From: Pseudomonas brassicacearum subsp. neoaurantiaca
GTDB lineage: Bacteria; Pseudomonadota; Gammaproteobacteria; Pseudomonadales; Pseudomonadaceae
NCBI RefSeq assembly: GCF_013608025.1
Contig: NZ_VDLV01000049.1
Location: forward strand, 201-64,200
DNA length: 64,000 nucleotides
Direction of reading: 5' to 3'
Made by a program: the position numbers and the translations under genes. The notes beneath the pieces are model-generated. The model did no database searches, was not told where the DNA came from, and saw only the letters and a list, made by a program, of their open reading frames with translations. Shown here piece after piece: positions 44,094 to 53,394 of this stretch. Numbering within the stretch: the first letter of the stretch is position 1; each line of letters starts with the position of its first letter.

Positions 44094-44984
44094 ATGGCAC
44101 GGGCAATCTGGAAAGGCGCAATCAGTTTCGGACTGGTCCACATTCCCGTGGCGCTGGTGTCGGCCACGGCCTCCCAAGGTGTGGATTTCGACTGGTTGGA
44201 CAAACGCACCATGGACCCAGTGGGCTATAAGCGCGTCAACAAGACCACGGGCAAGGAAGTGACCAAGGACGACATCGTCAAAGGCGTCGAATACCAGAAA
44301 GGTCAGTATGTGTTGATCAGCGAAGAAGAAATTCGCGCCGCCCACCCCAAATCCACCCAGACCATCGACATCTTCTCTTTCGTCGACAGCGAAAAAATTC
44401 CCCTGCAGAACATCGACAAGCCTTACTTCCTGGCGCCTGACAAACGCGGCGGCAAGGTCTACGCGTTGTTGCGCGAGACGCTGCTCAAGACCAACAAAGT
44501 CGCCCTGGCAAATGTGGTGTTGCACACCCGCCAGCACCTGGCGGCGCTCATGCCGCTGGAATCAGCCTTGGTGCTGGTGATGCTGCGCTGGCCAGCAGAA
44601 GTGCGCGAACTCGACGTCCTGGAACTGGGCGACGAAGTCACCAGCCCGACGCTGGCCAAGGGCGAGCTGGACATGGCCAAGCGCCTGGTGGAAGACATGA
44701 GTGGCGACTGGGAGCCGCAGGAATATCGCGACAGTTTCCAGGACAAGATCATGGAGTTGGTGGAGAAAAAGGCCACCGAAGGCCGGCTCGAAGCGGTGGA
44801 AACCGACCCCGGCGAAGAACAACGCAAGACTGCCGACGTCATCGACCTTACCGAGCTGCTCAAGCGCAGCCTCGGTGGCAAAGGCAAGGCGCCCGACAAA
44901 ACGGCCGAAAAACCCGCGGCAAAATCGACGAAAACGCGCAAATCCGCTCCAGCTAAAAAAGCCACCAAGGCCTCCCGGGGCTGA
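44094..44984 (+). CDS. ku: Non-homologous end-joining protein Ku
   Basis: 296-aa bacterial Ku, a homodimeric ring that binds DNA double-strand ends and recruits LigD. MARAIWKGAISFGLVHIPVAL and the core barrel (KGVEYQKGQYVLISEEEI, KPYFLAPDKRGGKVYALLRE) are typical. The C-terminal tail of about 45 residues is Lys/Ala/Pro-rich, as in other proteobacterial Ku. ATG at 44094 with TAAGGAAAT upstream is chosen. The LigD-like gene follows after 33 nt, so they form an operon. Confidence 0.94.
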   Translation: MARAIWKGAISFGLVHIPVALVSATASQGVDFDWLDKRTMDPVGYKRVNKTTGKEVTKDDIVKGVEYQKGQYVLISEEEIRAAHPKSTQTIDIFSFVDSEKIPLQNIDKPYFLAPDKRGGKVYALLRETLLKTNKVALANVVLHTRQHLAALMPLESALVLVMLRWPAEVRELDVLELGDEVTSPTLAKGELDMAKRLVEDMSGDWEPQEYRDSFQDKIMELVEKKATEGRLEAVETDPGEEQRKTADVIDLTELLKRSLGGKGKAPDKTAEKPAAKSTKTRKSAPAKKATKASRG

Positions 44985-45017
44985 ACCCCGGGCGCCTGTC
45001 ACACAAGGGAATCTGTC

Positions 45018-47000
45018 ATGGCTAAGGCCGAGAGTGAATCTGCCCGTCTGTCCGCCGTGGAAGCGGACGCAACAACGACTCGCAGCCGCGCCCGACGGGG
45101 TAAGCAGGCAGACACCGGCCAGCTCCCGGAACGCCTGTCGCCCCAGTTGGCCACGCCGGTGGAGCAACCACCCGCCGGGGAATGGCGCTATGAGGTGCGG
45201 TTCCACGGCTATCGGCTTTTGGCGCGCATCGAGAAAGGTGAGGTCCGGCTGTTCAATCGCCACCACACGGACTGGACCGATCGCCTCAACCTGCATGCGC
45301 AAGCCTTGGCGCAGTTGGACTTGGGCGACAGTTGGCTCGATGGCGAACTGGTCCTGCTCGACGACACCGGTCACTCCAACTTCCCTGCCCTGCGCCAGGC
45401 GTTCGAGATTGGCCGTAGCGTCGACATGGTGTACTTCCTCTTCGACGCGCCATTCCTCGATGGCGTCGACCTGCGCGAACAACCAGTGGAACAACGCCGC
45501 GCAGCGCTGAAGAATGCGTTGAAGAACAACGCCAGCAAGCGCCTGCGGTTTTCCGAGGCGTTTTCCGCCAGCCAACACGACATTTTCGAAAGCGCTTCAG
45601 CCCTCTCGCTCGACAGCGTGGTCGGCAAGCGCCTGGGCAGCCCGTATGTCTCGGGACGAAACCCCGATTGGGTCAAGCTCAAGTGTCGGCTGCGCCAATG
45701 CTTCGTCATCGTCGGGTTCACACGCCCGCAAGGCAAGCGCAACGGTTTCGGTGCGCTGGTACTAGCGGTCAACGGGCCGTCAGGGCTGGTGTATGCCGGC
45801 CGGGTTGGCACGGGTTTCAGCCAGTCCCAGCTCAAACAATTGCACGAACAACTATGTGCCCAGGAACGCCAGACTTCAGCGCTGGACCAACCAATCAAGG
45901 GTGCCAAAGGGCGCGATGTGCATTGGGTCGAGCCGACACAGGTCTGCGAGGTCGAATTCGCCGAATGGACCGCTGATGGCTTGGTACGCCAAGCGGTGTT
46001 CCTCGATCTACCGGGTGGCAACCAGGCCAGCCGCGTGGTCCGTGAGCAACCCATGCCGATAAAAGCCGCGGCGCCCAAGCCCAAGCGCCGTACCAAAGCC
46101 GACACCGCCAAAGTCGACGGCGTGGTCATCACCCACCCCGATCGCGTGGTCGACAGCGTCAGTGGCGTGCAGAAAGCCGAGCTGGCCCAATACTATCTGG
46201 AGATCGCTCCGTGGATCCTGCCGCACCTCAAGTTGCGGCCGGTGTCGCTGGTGCGAGCACCCGAGGGGATTGGCGAGGAGCTGTTCTTCCAGAAGCACGC
46301 CGACCGTTTGGAAATCCCTCATATCAAACAGCTGGACCAGCGTCTGGACCCCGGCCATGCGCCGCTGATGGAAGTCGACAGTATCCATGCCCTGGTCGGC
46401 GCGGCGCAGATGGGCGCGGTGGAATTTCATACCTGGACGGCGACCCATGACCGGATCGAAGCGCCCGATATGTTTGTCCTGGACCTGGACCCGGACCCGT
46501 CGCTGCCCTGGAGCGCCATGCTGGAGGCGACGCGCATGACCTTGTCGGTACTCGACGAGCTGGGTCTGCAAGGATTTCTCAAGACCAGCGGTGGCAAAGG
46601 CATGCACATCATCGTGCCGCTGGCGCGTAGCGAGGGATGGGACACCACCAAGGCCTTCGCCAAGGCCATATCGAAATTCCTGACCCGGCAGATGCCACAA
46701 CGGATCACCGCGACCATGGGGCCGAAAAACCGTGTGGGCAAGGTGTTTGTCGACTACCTGCGCAACGCCCGCGGTGCCAGTACGGTGGCCGCCTACTCGG
46801 TGCGCGCTAGGCCCGGGCTACCGGTGTCGGTGCCGATCGCCCGGGATGAGCTCGCAGACCTGCGCAATGCCCAGCAGTGGGATATCCAGACTGCGCTGGA
46901 ACGGGCCAAGGGCCTGGGCGCCGATCCGTGGGAAGGCTATAGCCATCGCCAGCGGATCACCGCCAGGATGTGGGACCAGTTGGAAGCTGAAAAGCCCTGA
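45018..47000 (+). CDS. ligD: LigD-like NHEJ protein: POL domain with degenerate ligase domain
   Basis: 660 aa, clearly shorter than the usual 820-870 aa pseudomonad LigD. The N-terminal 3'-phosphoesterase domain is absent. Residues about 35-345 are the ATP-dependent ligase domain, but motif I, normally K-x-D-G, reads R61-F-H-G64 (YEVRFHGYRLLARI), so the nucleotidyl-accepting lysine is gone. Motif IV EGxxxK reads DSVVGK (199-204). Motif III DGELV and motif V KLK remain. Residues about 365-660 are an intact-looking primase-polymerase domain, with the metal-binding DLD at 489-491 (FVLDLDPDP) and TSGGKGMHI. It probably works with Ku as a gap-filling polymerase, with ligation done by another ligase (inference). 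Confidence 0.88.
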   Translation: MAKAESESARLSAVEADATTTRSRARRGKQADTGQLPERLSPQLATPVEQPPAGEWRYEVRFHGYRLLARIEKGEVRLFNRHHTDWTDRLNLHAQALAQLDLGDSWLDGELVLLDDTGHSNFPALRQAFEIGRSVDMVYFLFDAPFLDGVDLREQPVEQRRAALKNALKNNASKRLRFSEAFSASQHDIFESASALSLDSVVGKRLGSPYVSGRNPDWVKLKCRLRQCFVIVGFTRPQGKRNGFGALVLAVNGPSGLVYAGRVGTGFSQSQLKQLHEQLCAQERQTSALDQPIKGAKGRDVHWVEPTQVCEVEFAEWTADGLVRQAVFLDLPGGNQASRVVREQPMPIKAAAPKPKRRTKADTAKVDGVVITHPDRVVDSVSGVQKAELAQYYLEIAPWILPHLKLRPVSLVRAPEGIGEELFFQKHADRLEIPHIKQLDQRLDPGHAPLMEVDSIHALVGAAQMGAVEFHTWTATHDRIEAPDMFVLDLDPDPSLPWSAMLEATRMTLSVLDELGLQGFLKTSGGKGMHIIVPLARSEGWDTTKAFAKAISKFLTRQMPQRITATMGPKNRVGKVFVDYLRNARGASTVAAYSVRARPGLPVSVPIARDELADLRNAQQWDIQTALERAKGLGADPWEGYSHRQRITARMWDQLEAEKP

Positions 47001-47005
47001 CCTCA

Positions 47006-47905
47006 TCAGATCCAGACGAAAATCCCCAGCAGCGCGCCAAAGAACGCCCACTTCTGCACGTAATACAACGTGCGGTTGCGTTTCTTCAGCGCCTTGCCTT
47101 GCAGGCGAATCTTGTACAACCGGGAAAATGCCCGGTTCAGGCCGCCGGTCTTGTCGCCCGCATCGTTCGGCGCTCCGGCGGCGGCCATGACGGTGCGGCT
47201 GAACCAGCGGTTGAACGCCGTGGCCCAACGGTATTTCATCGGCCGCTCAACGTCGCAGAACAAGATGATGCGGTTCTGCGGCGTGGTGTTTTCAGCGTAG
47301 TGAATGAACGTCTCGTCGAACACCACCGCTTCGCCATCACGCCAGTGATAGGTCTCGCCGTCGACATTGATGTAGCAACCGGCATCGTTGGGCGTTTGCA
47401 GGCCAAGGTGGTAGCGATAGGACCCGGCATACGGGTCGCGATGGCGCACCAGTTTCGAGCCAGACGGCAACTCGGCGAACATCGCCGCCTTGATCGATCC
47501 GATGCCTTGGACCAGTTCGGTCGTGCGCGGGCACAGCTTCATGGCCGACGGATGGCTGTCGCCGTACCACTTGAGGTAGAAGCGCTTCCAGCCGGTCTTG
47601 AAGAACGAGTTGAAGCCCACGTCGTCGTATTGATTGGAACGCTTGATCTCTCCAGCCTGCAGCAGGCTCTGGCCTTCGGCGCGGATTTCTTCCCAATGCG
47701 CCTGCAGCGGGCTCAGGTCTGGAAACTGCTCGGGACTGAGGAACGGCTTGTTCGGCCATTTCGAACACAGGTACAGCAAGCAATTGATCGGCGCGAGAAA
47801 GGACGAGTGGTCGCTCAGTTGACGACCGAGCTTGTGCCGCACGCGTCCGCGCAGATGCACATAGCCAATGGAAAGGATATAGATCGCAACAATGATGAGC
47901 TTCAC
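47006..47905 (-). CDS. lpxO: Lipid A 2-hydroxylase LpxO-like, aspartyl/asparaginyl beta-hydroxylase family
   Basis: 299-aa Fe(II)/2-oxoglutarate-dependent dioxygenase. The N-terminal membrane segment (KLIIVAIYILSIGYVHLRG) and the LpxO-type RQLSDHSSFLAPINCLLYL are visible. Iron ligands are HRD in LVRHRDPYAGSYRYH and the distal H in ETFIHYAENTT. A C-terminal hydrophobic patch (VQKWAFFGALLGIFVWI) may be a second anchor. LpxO hydroxylates a secondary fatty acid of lipid A. A GTG start at 47905 matches the family length; a TTG at 47962 would add 19 residues. Convergent with ligD, 5 nt apart. Confidence 0.85.
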   Translation of the reverse strand: MKLIIVAIYILSIGYVHLRGRVRHKLGRQLSDHSSFLAPINCLLYLCSKWPNKPFLSPEQFPDLSPLQAHWEEIRAEGQSLLQAGEIKRSNQYDDVGFNSFFKTGWKRFYLKWYGDSHPSAMKLCPRTTELVQGIGSIKAAMFAELPSGSKLVRHRDPYAGSYRYHLGLQTPNDAGCYINVDGETYHWRDGEAVVFDETFIHYAENTTPQNRIILFCDVERPMKYRWATAFNRWFSRTVMAAAGAPNDAGDKTGGLNRAFSRLYKIRLQGKALKKRNRTLYYVQKWAFFGALLGIFVWI

Positions 47906-48308
47906 GGAGTCGGTCAGGCCCAGAAGTGAAGAGGCTGCTTCTCCAGGCCAGCCAAGCGGCAAGGGAGAGGCGTCGAGTGAGATGGCATTTTAGCCAGAGT
48001 TTGTAACCTGAAGTTATCCCCCAGTTGTGAAAAACTGTCTAGCCAGGGCAACACCCTATCGTTAACGCGCCCAGATCAGTACAATCGCCGCCAAATATCA
48101 CGCGCCCCCTTTGGCCGATGCCGGAAATCCCGACTTCGGCGCATATGCACTCGGGCCAGGCGCTCCGTATGCTGCTGTCCTCTTATGCCGGATGGACCCT
48201 TGCGCTTGCGACCGCGAAGCCTCTAGCGCGGTGCGGATCGGCGCAAACAGGTACTGAACAGGTACTGCCGCACCCTTAGCTACTCTGAATGTTCCGCAGG
48301 ATAAACCT
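47906..48308. other. Divergent intergenic region with an 11-bp tandem repeat
   Basis: About 400 bp between lpxO and the ABC-F gene, which should hold both promoters. The only clear structure is the tandem repeat AACAGGTACTG twice in succession at 48246-48267, some 40 nt before the ABC-F start and so possibly in its leader. No gene or RNA recognised in the rest. Confidence 0.5.
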
Positions 48309-49895
48309 TTGATCTCTACAGCTAACATCACGATGCAGTTCGGCGCCAAGCCACTGTTCGAAAACGTCTCTGTCAAGTTTGGCGCGGGTAACCGCTACGG
48401 CCTGATCGGCGCCAACGGTTGCGGCAAGTCGACCTTCATGAAAATCCTTGGCGGCGACCTCGAGCCGTCCGGCGGCCAGGTGATGCTGGAGCCGAACGTG
48501 CGCCTGGGTAAGCTGCGCCAGGATCAGTTCGCCTACGAGCAATTCTCCGTGATCGACACCGTGATCATGGGCCATGAAGAGCTGTGGAAGGTCAAGGCCG
48601 AACGCGACCGCATCTACTCGCTGCCGGAAATGACCGAAGAAGACGGCATGGCCGTGGCCGAGCTGGAAACCGAGTTCGCCGAGATGGACGGCTACACCGC
48701 CGAATCCCGCGCTGGTGAACTGTTGCTGGGCCTGGGCATTCCCCTGGAACAGCATTTCGGTCCGATGACCGAAGTCGCGCCAGGCTGGAAGCTGCGTGTG
48801 TTGCTCGCCCAGGCCCTGTTCTCCGATCCGGAAGTGCTGTTGCTCGACGAACCGACCAACCACCTGGACATCAACACTATCCGTTGGCTGGAAAACATCC
48901 TCACGGCGCGTAACAGCACCATGATCATCATTTCCCACGACCGGCACTTCCTCAACAGCGTCTGCACCCACATGGCCGACCTGGACTATGGCGAGCTGCG
49001 CCTGTTCCCGGGCAACTACGACGAGTACATGATCGCGGCCACGCAGTCCCGCGAGCAATTGCTGTCGGACAACGCCAAGAAGAAAGCCCAGATCGCCGAA
49101 CTGCAGACGTTCGTCAGCCGCTTCTCGGCCAACGCCTCGAAAGCCAAGCAGGCCACCTCCCGCGCCAAGCAGATCGACAAGATCCAGCTGGCCGAGGTCA
49201 AGCCATCGAGCCGCGTCAGCCCGTTCATCCGCTTCGAACAGACCAAGAAGCTGCACCGCCAGGCGGTGACTATCGAGCGCATGTCCAAGGGCTTCGACGG
49301 CAAGACTCTGTTCAAGAACTTCAGCTTCACCGTCGAAGCCGGCGAGCGCGTGGCGATCATCGGCCCGAACGGCATCGGCAAGACCACCCTGCTGCGCACC
49401 CTGATGGGCGAGCTGACGCCGGACGCCGGTACGGTCAAATGGACCGAAAGCGCGGAACTGGGCTACTACGCCCAGGACCACGCCCATGACTTCGCAGACG
49501 ACGTCAGCCTGTTCGACTGGATGGGCCAGTGGACCCAGGGCGAACAGATCATCCGCGGCACCCTGGGCCGCATGCTGTTTTCCAACGACGAGATCCTCAA
49601 GTCGGTCAAGGTCATCTCTGGTGGTGAACAGGGCCGCATGCTGTTCGGCAAGTTGATCCTGCAAAAGCCGAACGTGCTGGTAATGGACGAACCGACCAAC
49701 CACTTGGACATGGAATCCATCGAAGCGCTGAACCTGGCGCTGGAGAACTACCCGGGCACGCTGATCTTCGTCAGCCACGACCGCGAGTTCGTATCGTCCC
49801 TGGCCACCCGCATCATCGAGCTGAGCGCCGACGGCGTGGTCGACTTCAGCGGCACTTATGACGACTACCTGCGCAGCCAGGGTGTCATGTTCTAA
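48309..49895 (+). CDS. ybiT: ABC-F family ATPase, YbiT type
   Basis: 528-aa soluble twin-ATPase with no transmembrane domain; ABC-F proteins act on the ribosome. First domain: Walker A GANGCGKST, Walker B VLLLDEPTNHLD. Second domain: Walker A GPNGIGKTT, signature SGGEQGRM, Walker B VLVMDEPTNHLD. A charged linker at about residues 240-310 joins them (SANASKAKQATSRAKQIDKI). The variant signature of the first domain (PGWKLRVLLAQAL) is as in YbiT. The start is TTG at 48309 with AGGA upstream (GCAGGATAAACC). A terminator follows. Confidence 0.9.
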   Translation: MISTANITMQFGAKPLFENVSVKFGAGNRYGLIGANGCGKSTFMKILGGDLEPSGGQVMLEPNVRLGKLRQDQFAYEQFSVIDTVIMGHEELWKVKAERDRIYSLPEMTEEDGMAVAELETEFAEMDGYTAESRAGELLLGLGIPLEQHFGPMTEVAPGWKLRVLLAQALFSDPEVLLLDEPTNHLDINTIRWLENILTARNSTMIIISHDRHFLNSVCTHMADLDYGELRLFPGNYDEYMIAATQSREQLLSDNAKKKAQIAELQTFVSRFSANASKAKQATSRAKQIDKIQLAEVKPSSRVSPFIRFEQTKKLHRQAVTIERMSKGFDGKTLFKNFSFTVEAGERVAIIGPNGIGKTTLLRTLMGELTPDAGTVKWTESAELGYYAQDHAHDFADDVSLFDWMGQWTQGEQIIRGTLGRMLFSNDEILKSVKVISGGEQGRMLFGKLILQKPNVLVMDEPTNHLDMESIEALNLALENYPGTLIFVSHDREFVSSLATRIIELSADGVVDFSGTYDDYLRSQGVMF

Positions 49896-49930
49896 GAGCA
49901 GCCACGAGCGATAAGCTTCGAGCTGCAAGC

Positions 49931-49960
49931 AAAAGCCCCGTCCATGTGACGGGGCTTTTT
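49931..49960 (+). terminator. Intrinsic terminator after the ABC-F gene
   Basis: A 12-bp stem (AAAAGCCCCGTC / GACGGGGCTTTT) with a 5-nt loop and T run; the matching A run on the other side means it may work in both directions. Confidence 0.92.
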
Positions 49961-50013
49961 GCATTCAAGGCGCAGTCGCATGCAAGCGATGTCCAGCTAA
50001 AAACGATGCCCCC

Positions 50014-50101
50014 GTGGCGAGGGAGCTTGCTCCCGCTGGGCTGCGTAGCGGCCCCTTCTGTGAGCGCTTCGCACTCAAGCGGGAGCAAGCTCCCTCGCCA
50101 C
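50014..50101. repeat. REP inverted pair, family A
   Basis: GTGGCGAGGG arms, 88 bp apart, between the ABC-F terminator and the MFS gene. Confidence 0.9.
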
Positions 50102-50250
50102 GGGTTTTCGACACCCTTGAGTGATCAGCCCTACTCATATGTGCGATAGCGTCAGCAAGTTCACCGTGCAAGGAACCGTTAGCCTGCTTCCTTTTCTCTC
50201 CGCCACACGCCATGATGAAGCACTCCTGCCGCTGCCCGCGAACGAGTCCC

Positions 50251-51444
50251 ATGCCAACAGCCCAGCCCGCTCCCAGTTCCTTGTCGATCACTTTGCAGAT
50301 CGTCTCCATCGTTTTCTATACCTTCATTGCCTTCCTCTGCATCGGCCTGCCGATAGCGGTGCTACCCGGTTATGTCCACGAGCAATTGGGCTTCAGTGCG
50401 GTCATCGCCGGGCTGACCATCGGTTCCCAGTACCTCGCCACCCTGCTCAGCCGCCCCATGGCCGGGCGGTTGTCGGACAGTGTCGGGACCAAGCGGGCCA
50501 TCGTTTATGGCTTGCTGGGGATTCTGCTCAGCGGCGTGCTGACGCTGATCTCGACACTGCTGCAGGACTTTGCGCTGACGAGCCTGCTGATCCTGATCGC
50601 CGGTCGTTTGCTCCTCGGGGTGGCCCAGGGCCTGATCGGCGTCGGGACAATCAGTTGGTGCATGGGCCAGGTCGGCGTGGAGCACACGGCCCGTTCGATT
50701 TCCTGGAACGGCATCGCTTCCTACGGGGCCATCGCCATCGGTGCGCCGCTGGGGGTGGTGATGGTCGGCAGCCTCGGCTTCGCCAGCCTGGGCATCGCCT
50801 TGTCATTGTTGGCCGGCATGGCGCTGTTGCTGATTCGCAACAAACCCTCGGTGCCGGTCGTGCGCGGCGAGCGGCTGCCGTTCTGGGCCGTGTTCGGGCG
50901 CATCTCACCGTTTGGCACGAGCTTGTGCCTGGCCTCGATCGGCTACGGCACGCTCACCACCTTCATTACCCTGTTCTACATAAGTCGCGGCTGGACCGGC
51001 GCGGCGTGGTGCCTGACGGTCTTCGGCATTTGCTTCATCCTGTCGCGGCTGTTGTTCATTTCCAGCATCGCCCGTTTCGGCGGCTTCAGCTCGGCGATTG
51101 TCTGCATGAGCATCGAAACCCTGGGCCTGGTGTTGCTGTGGCTGGCGCCGTCCACCGCGTTCGCCTTGATCGGCGCGGGACTGGCCGGCTTCGGGCTGTC
51201 GCTGGTCTACCCGGCGCTGGGGGTGGAGGCCATCAAGCAGGTGCCCAACAGCAGCCGCGGCGCAGGATTGAGCGCCTACGCGGTGTTTTTCGACTTGGCA
51301 TTGGCGATTGCCGGGCCACTGATGGGCGCGGTGGCGTCGAACCTGGGGTACCCCGCGATTTTCTTTTTTGCCGCACTGCTTTCAATCGTCGGCCTGGGAT
51401 TGGCCCTGCTGCTGAGGCGTCGGGCCGAAAAAGCCGATTACTGA
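50251..51444 (+). CDS. MFS transporter, YhhS-like
   Basis: About 397-aa major facilitator with twelve predicted membrane helices. IGLPIAVLPGYVHEQLGFSA and SQYLATLLSRPMAGRLSDSVG (the loop 2-3 signature) are typical of the YhhS subfamily. A drug or arabinose-type efflux role is annotated for relatives; the substrate is unknown here. ATG at 50251 (MPTAQPAP...) matches family N-termini; ATGs at 50212/50215 are possible but have no better ribosome site. It overlaps the convergent hydrolase gene by 7 nt. Confidence 0.82.
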   Translation: MPTAQPAPSSLSITLQIVSIVFYTFIAFLCIGLPIAVLPGYVHEQLGFSAVIAGLTIGSQYLATLLSRPMAGRLSDSVGTKRAIVYGLLGILLSGVLTLISTLLQDFALTSLLILIAGRLLLGVAQGLIGVGTISWCMGQVGVEHTARSISWNGIASYGAIAIGAPLGVVMVGSLGFASLGIALSLLAGMALLLIRNKPSVPVVRGERLPFWAVFGRISPFGTSLCLASIGYGTLTTFITLFYISRGWTGAAWCLTVFGICFILSRLLFISSIARFGGFSSAIVCMSIETLGLVLLWLAPSTAFALIGAGLAGFGLSLVYPALGVEAIKQVPNSSRGAGLSAYAVFFDLALAIAGPLMGAVASNLGYPAIFFFAALLSIVGLGLALLLRRRAEKADY

Positions 51445-52475
51445 TCGGCCGTCCTCAAGCCGGCCCGCGTCGGCTTGCCCAATGCGTCGCTGAAGAAGCG
51501 AGTGGCTTCAGTGATCATGGTGCGATGGATGTCCTTGCGGTCGACGCCGTCGGCGTCGGTGCACAGCGCCGGCATCGCCGCGATCTGCTCGTCGGTGCAG
51601 GGGGCCAGGAACACGAAGTGCCCTGCCCCGGCCAATGTCTTGAAATCCGGCGCCGTGGGGAGCTTGCGAGCCAGCGCGGCGGCGTTCTTATCAAACGCCA
51701 CCAGTTTGTCGCCGTCGCCGCTATACAAGAGCACCGGCACATGCACATCCGCCAGGGTGTGACGCCCGAACTTCAAGCTCAGCGGCGCCATCAGCAGTAA
51801 TGCACGCACCCGGGGATCCGCCACCGGGGCCAGGTCATCGCGATCGGCAACCAATTCACCTTGGGTATTGCACGCGTCGCGGTCGTCCGGTCGCTCCTGG
51901 CAATAGCGCCGCAGGCGATTGAGGTCTGGCGTGGCGCCGGACAGGATCAAGGCGGTTTCGCCACCCGCCGAATAACCGATGACGCCGACTTGCCCGGCAT
52001 TCACGAAGGGAGAAAGCATCGGGTCATTTAATGTCGCGGTGATGGCCTCGGAAATCTGGATCGGTCGACCATACAGGTTGCTCAAGGTACCGAGCCGGCT
52101 GTGATCCTGGGCGTTGTCGCCGGGATGAATCACCGCCACCACGACGAATCCCTTGCGGGCCAGTGATGTGGCCAGGTCATGCAGGGCCAGCGGCGTGCCC
52201 GTGTTGCCGTGGGACAGCATCAACAGCGGAAACCGCCCGATGGCGATCTGGGCCTCCGGTGCCGCGTCGATCTGATAGCCCCCCAGCGAGCTCGATTGCT
52301 CCCGGGCAGTCGATGGATAAAACGCGATGGCGTGCATCGGCTGTTGATCCAGCGGATCGAGAAAATTCAACTCATGAAAGCCTGCGCTCCAATGCGGATG
52401 CGGCGCCGGCGCGGCGTGCACCGAACCGAGACTGGTAGCCAGACAAAGCAGCAACGCTGCACCAAGACGTTTCAT
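51438..52475 (-). CDS. Exported alpha/beta hydrolase, dienelactone-hydrolase/lipase-like
   Basis: 345 aa with a signal peptide (LGAALLLCLATSLGSVHAA). The alpha/beta-hydrolase nucleophile motif is GYSAGG (VGVIGYSAGGETALI). A likely acid is in LYSGDGDKLVAFD and the histidine in AGAGHFVFLAP. Platelet-activating-factor-acetylhydrolase-like and dienelactone-hydrolase-like proteins of this shape cleave esters; the substrate is not evident. ATG at 52475 starts the signal peptide; the longer frame is unlike any signal. Confidence 0.8.
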   Translation of the reverse strand: MKRLGAALLLCLATSLGSVHAAPAPHPHWSAGFHELNFLDPLDQQPMHAIAFYPSTAREQSSSLGGYQIDAAPEAQIAIGRFPLLMLSHGNTGTPLALHDLATSLARKGFVVVAVIHPGDNAQDHSRLGTLSNLYGRPIQISEAITATLNDPMLSPFVNAGQVGVIGYSAGGETALILSGATPDLNRLRRYCQERPDDRDACNTQGELVADRDDLAPVADPRVRALLLMAPLSLKFGRHTLADVHVPVLLYSGDGDKLVAFDKNAAALARKLPTAPDFKTLAGAGHFVFLAPCTDEQIAAMPALCTDADGVDRKDIHRTMITEATRFFSDALGKPTRAGLRTADQ

Positions 52476-52655
52476 TTGAATCTCACCTTCACCAGCGCGC
52501 GGGAAGGCCCCGCTGCTCGCACATTGGCCGTGCATAACCTGCGCCAGAAACCGGCGCCAAATGCAGGAAAACCCTGCATCCCGGCCATCCAATGACGACG
52601 AGAATACAGGGTTTTCCGAAGGTTGCCCGTAATGCTTGGGGCTTTTACGCAAGCC

Positions 52656-53264
52656 TTACGCAGCGGCGAACTGCTGGCCGATCTGCAACTGGGCCTCATG
52701 CATGGCTTTGGCGCGCATGTCGTCACCGTAGGCCAGGCCTTCGGCGCGGACAAATTCGATGTCGGTGATGCCGAGGAAACCGAAGACCAGTTTCAGGTAT
52801 TCCTCATGGCCGACGCCGCTTGGCTGGCCGGCATGCAGGCCGCCGGAGGTGGAAACAATCAGCAGCTTCTTGCCACCACACAGGCCTTCGGGACCGGCCT
52901 CGGTGTAGCGGAACGTCTTGCCGGCCACCGCGATGCGGTCGATCCAGGCCTTGAGCTGCGTTGGGATGCTGAAGTTGTACATCGGCGCTGCAATCACCAC
53001 CGCGTCTGCCGCGAGGAACTCGGCCATGGTCGACTCACTGAGCTCGGCTTCGTGCTTGAGGGCGGCGTCACGCAGTTCGGCGCTGGTGCCAGCGGCAACC
53101 AATGTCTGGGAGGAGAAATGGCTGATGGCGTCGGCGGCCAGGTCACGATAGGTGACGGTAATGTCCGGCTCGGCGGTTTTCCACGCTTGGACAAGCTCAC
53201 GGCTCAATTGGCGCGAAGCGGAGTTGTCGCCGAGGATGCTCGAATCGATGTGCAACAGTTTCAT
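52656..53264 (-). CDS. azoR: FMN-dependent NADH-azoreductase AzoR
   Basis: 202-aa flavodoxin-fold quinone/azo reductase. MKLLHIDSSILGDNSASRQLS, the FMN-binding APMYNFSIPTQLKAWIDRI and the STSGG segment are typical. It reduces quinones and azo compounds by two electrons using NADH. ATG at 53264 with GGAGAG 7 nt upstream is chosen. It is divergent from a LysR gene, 130 bp apart, which probably controls it. Confidence 0.92.
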   Translation of the reverse strand: MKLLHIDSSILGDNSASRQLSRELVQAWKTAEPDITVTYRDLAADAISHFSSQTLVAAGTSAELRDAALKHEAELSESTMAEFLAADAVVIAAPMYNFSIPTQLKAWIDRIAVAGKTFRYTEAGPEGLCGGKKLLIVSTSGGLHAGQPSGVGHEEYLKLVFGFLGITDIEFVRAEGLAYGDDMRAKAMHEAQLQIGQQFAAA

Positions 53265-53394
53265 ATGAGTACTCTCCAAGTGAGGACCGCAGCTGGGCGA
53301 TCAATTGAGGACAATCCTATCGATGAAACCAATGGCCGATAAGTCAGCAACAATGCGATAGTTCGTTCCACTGACAGGACAATCGAGGCCAGAC

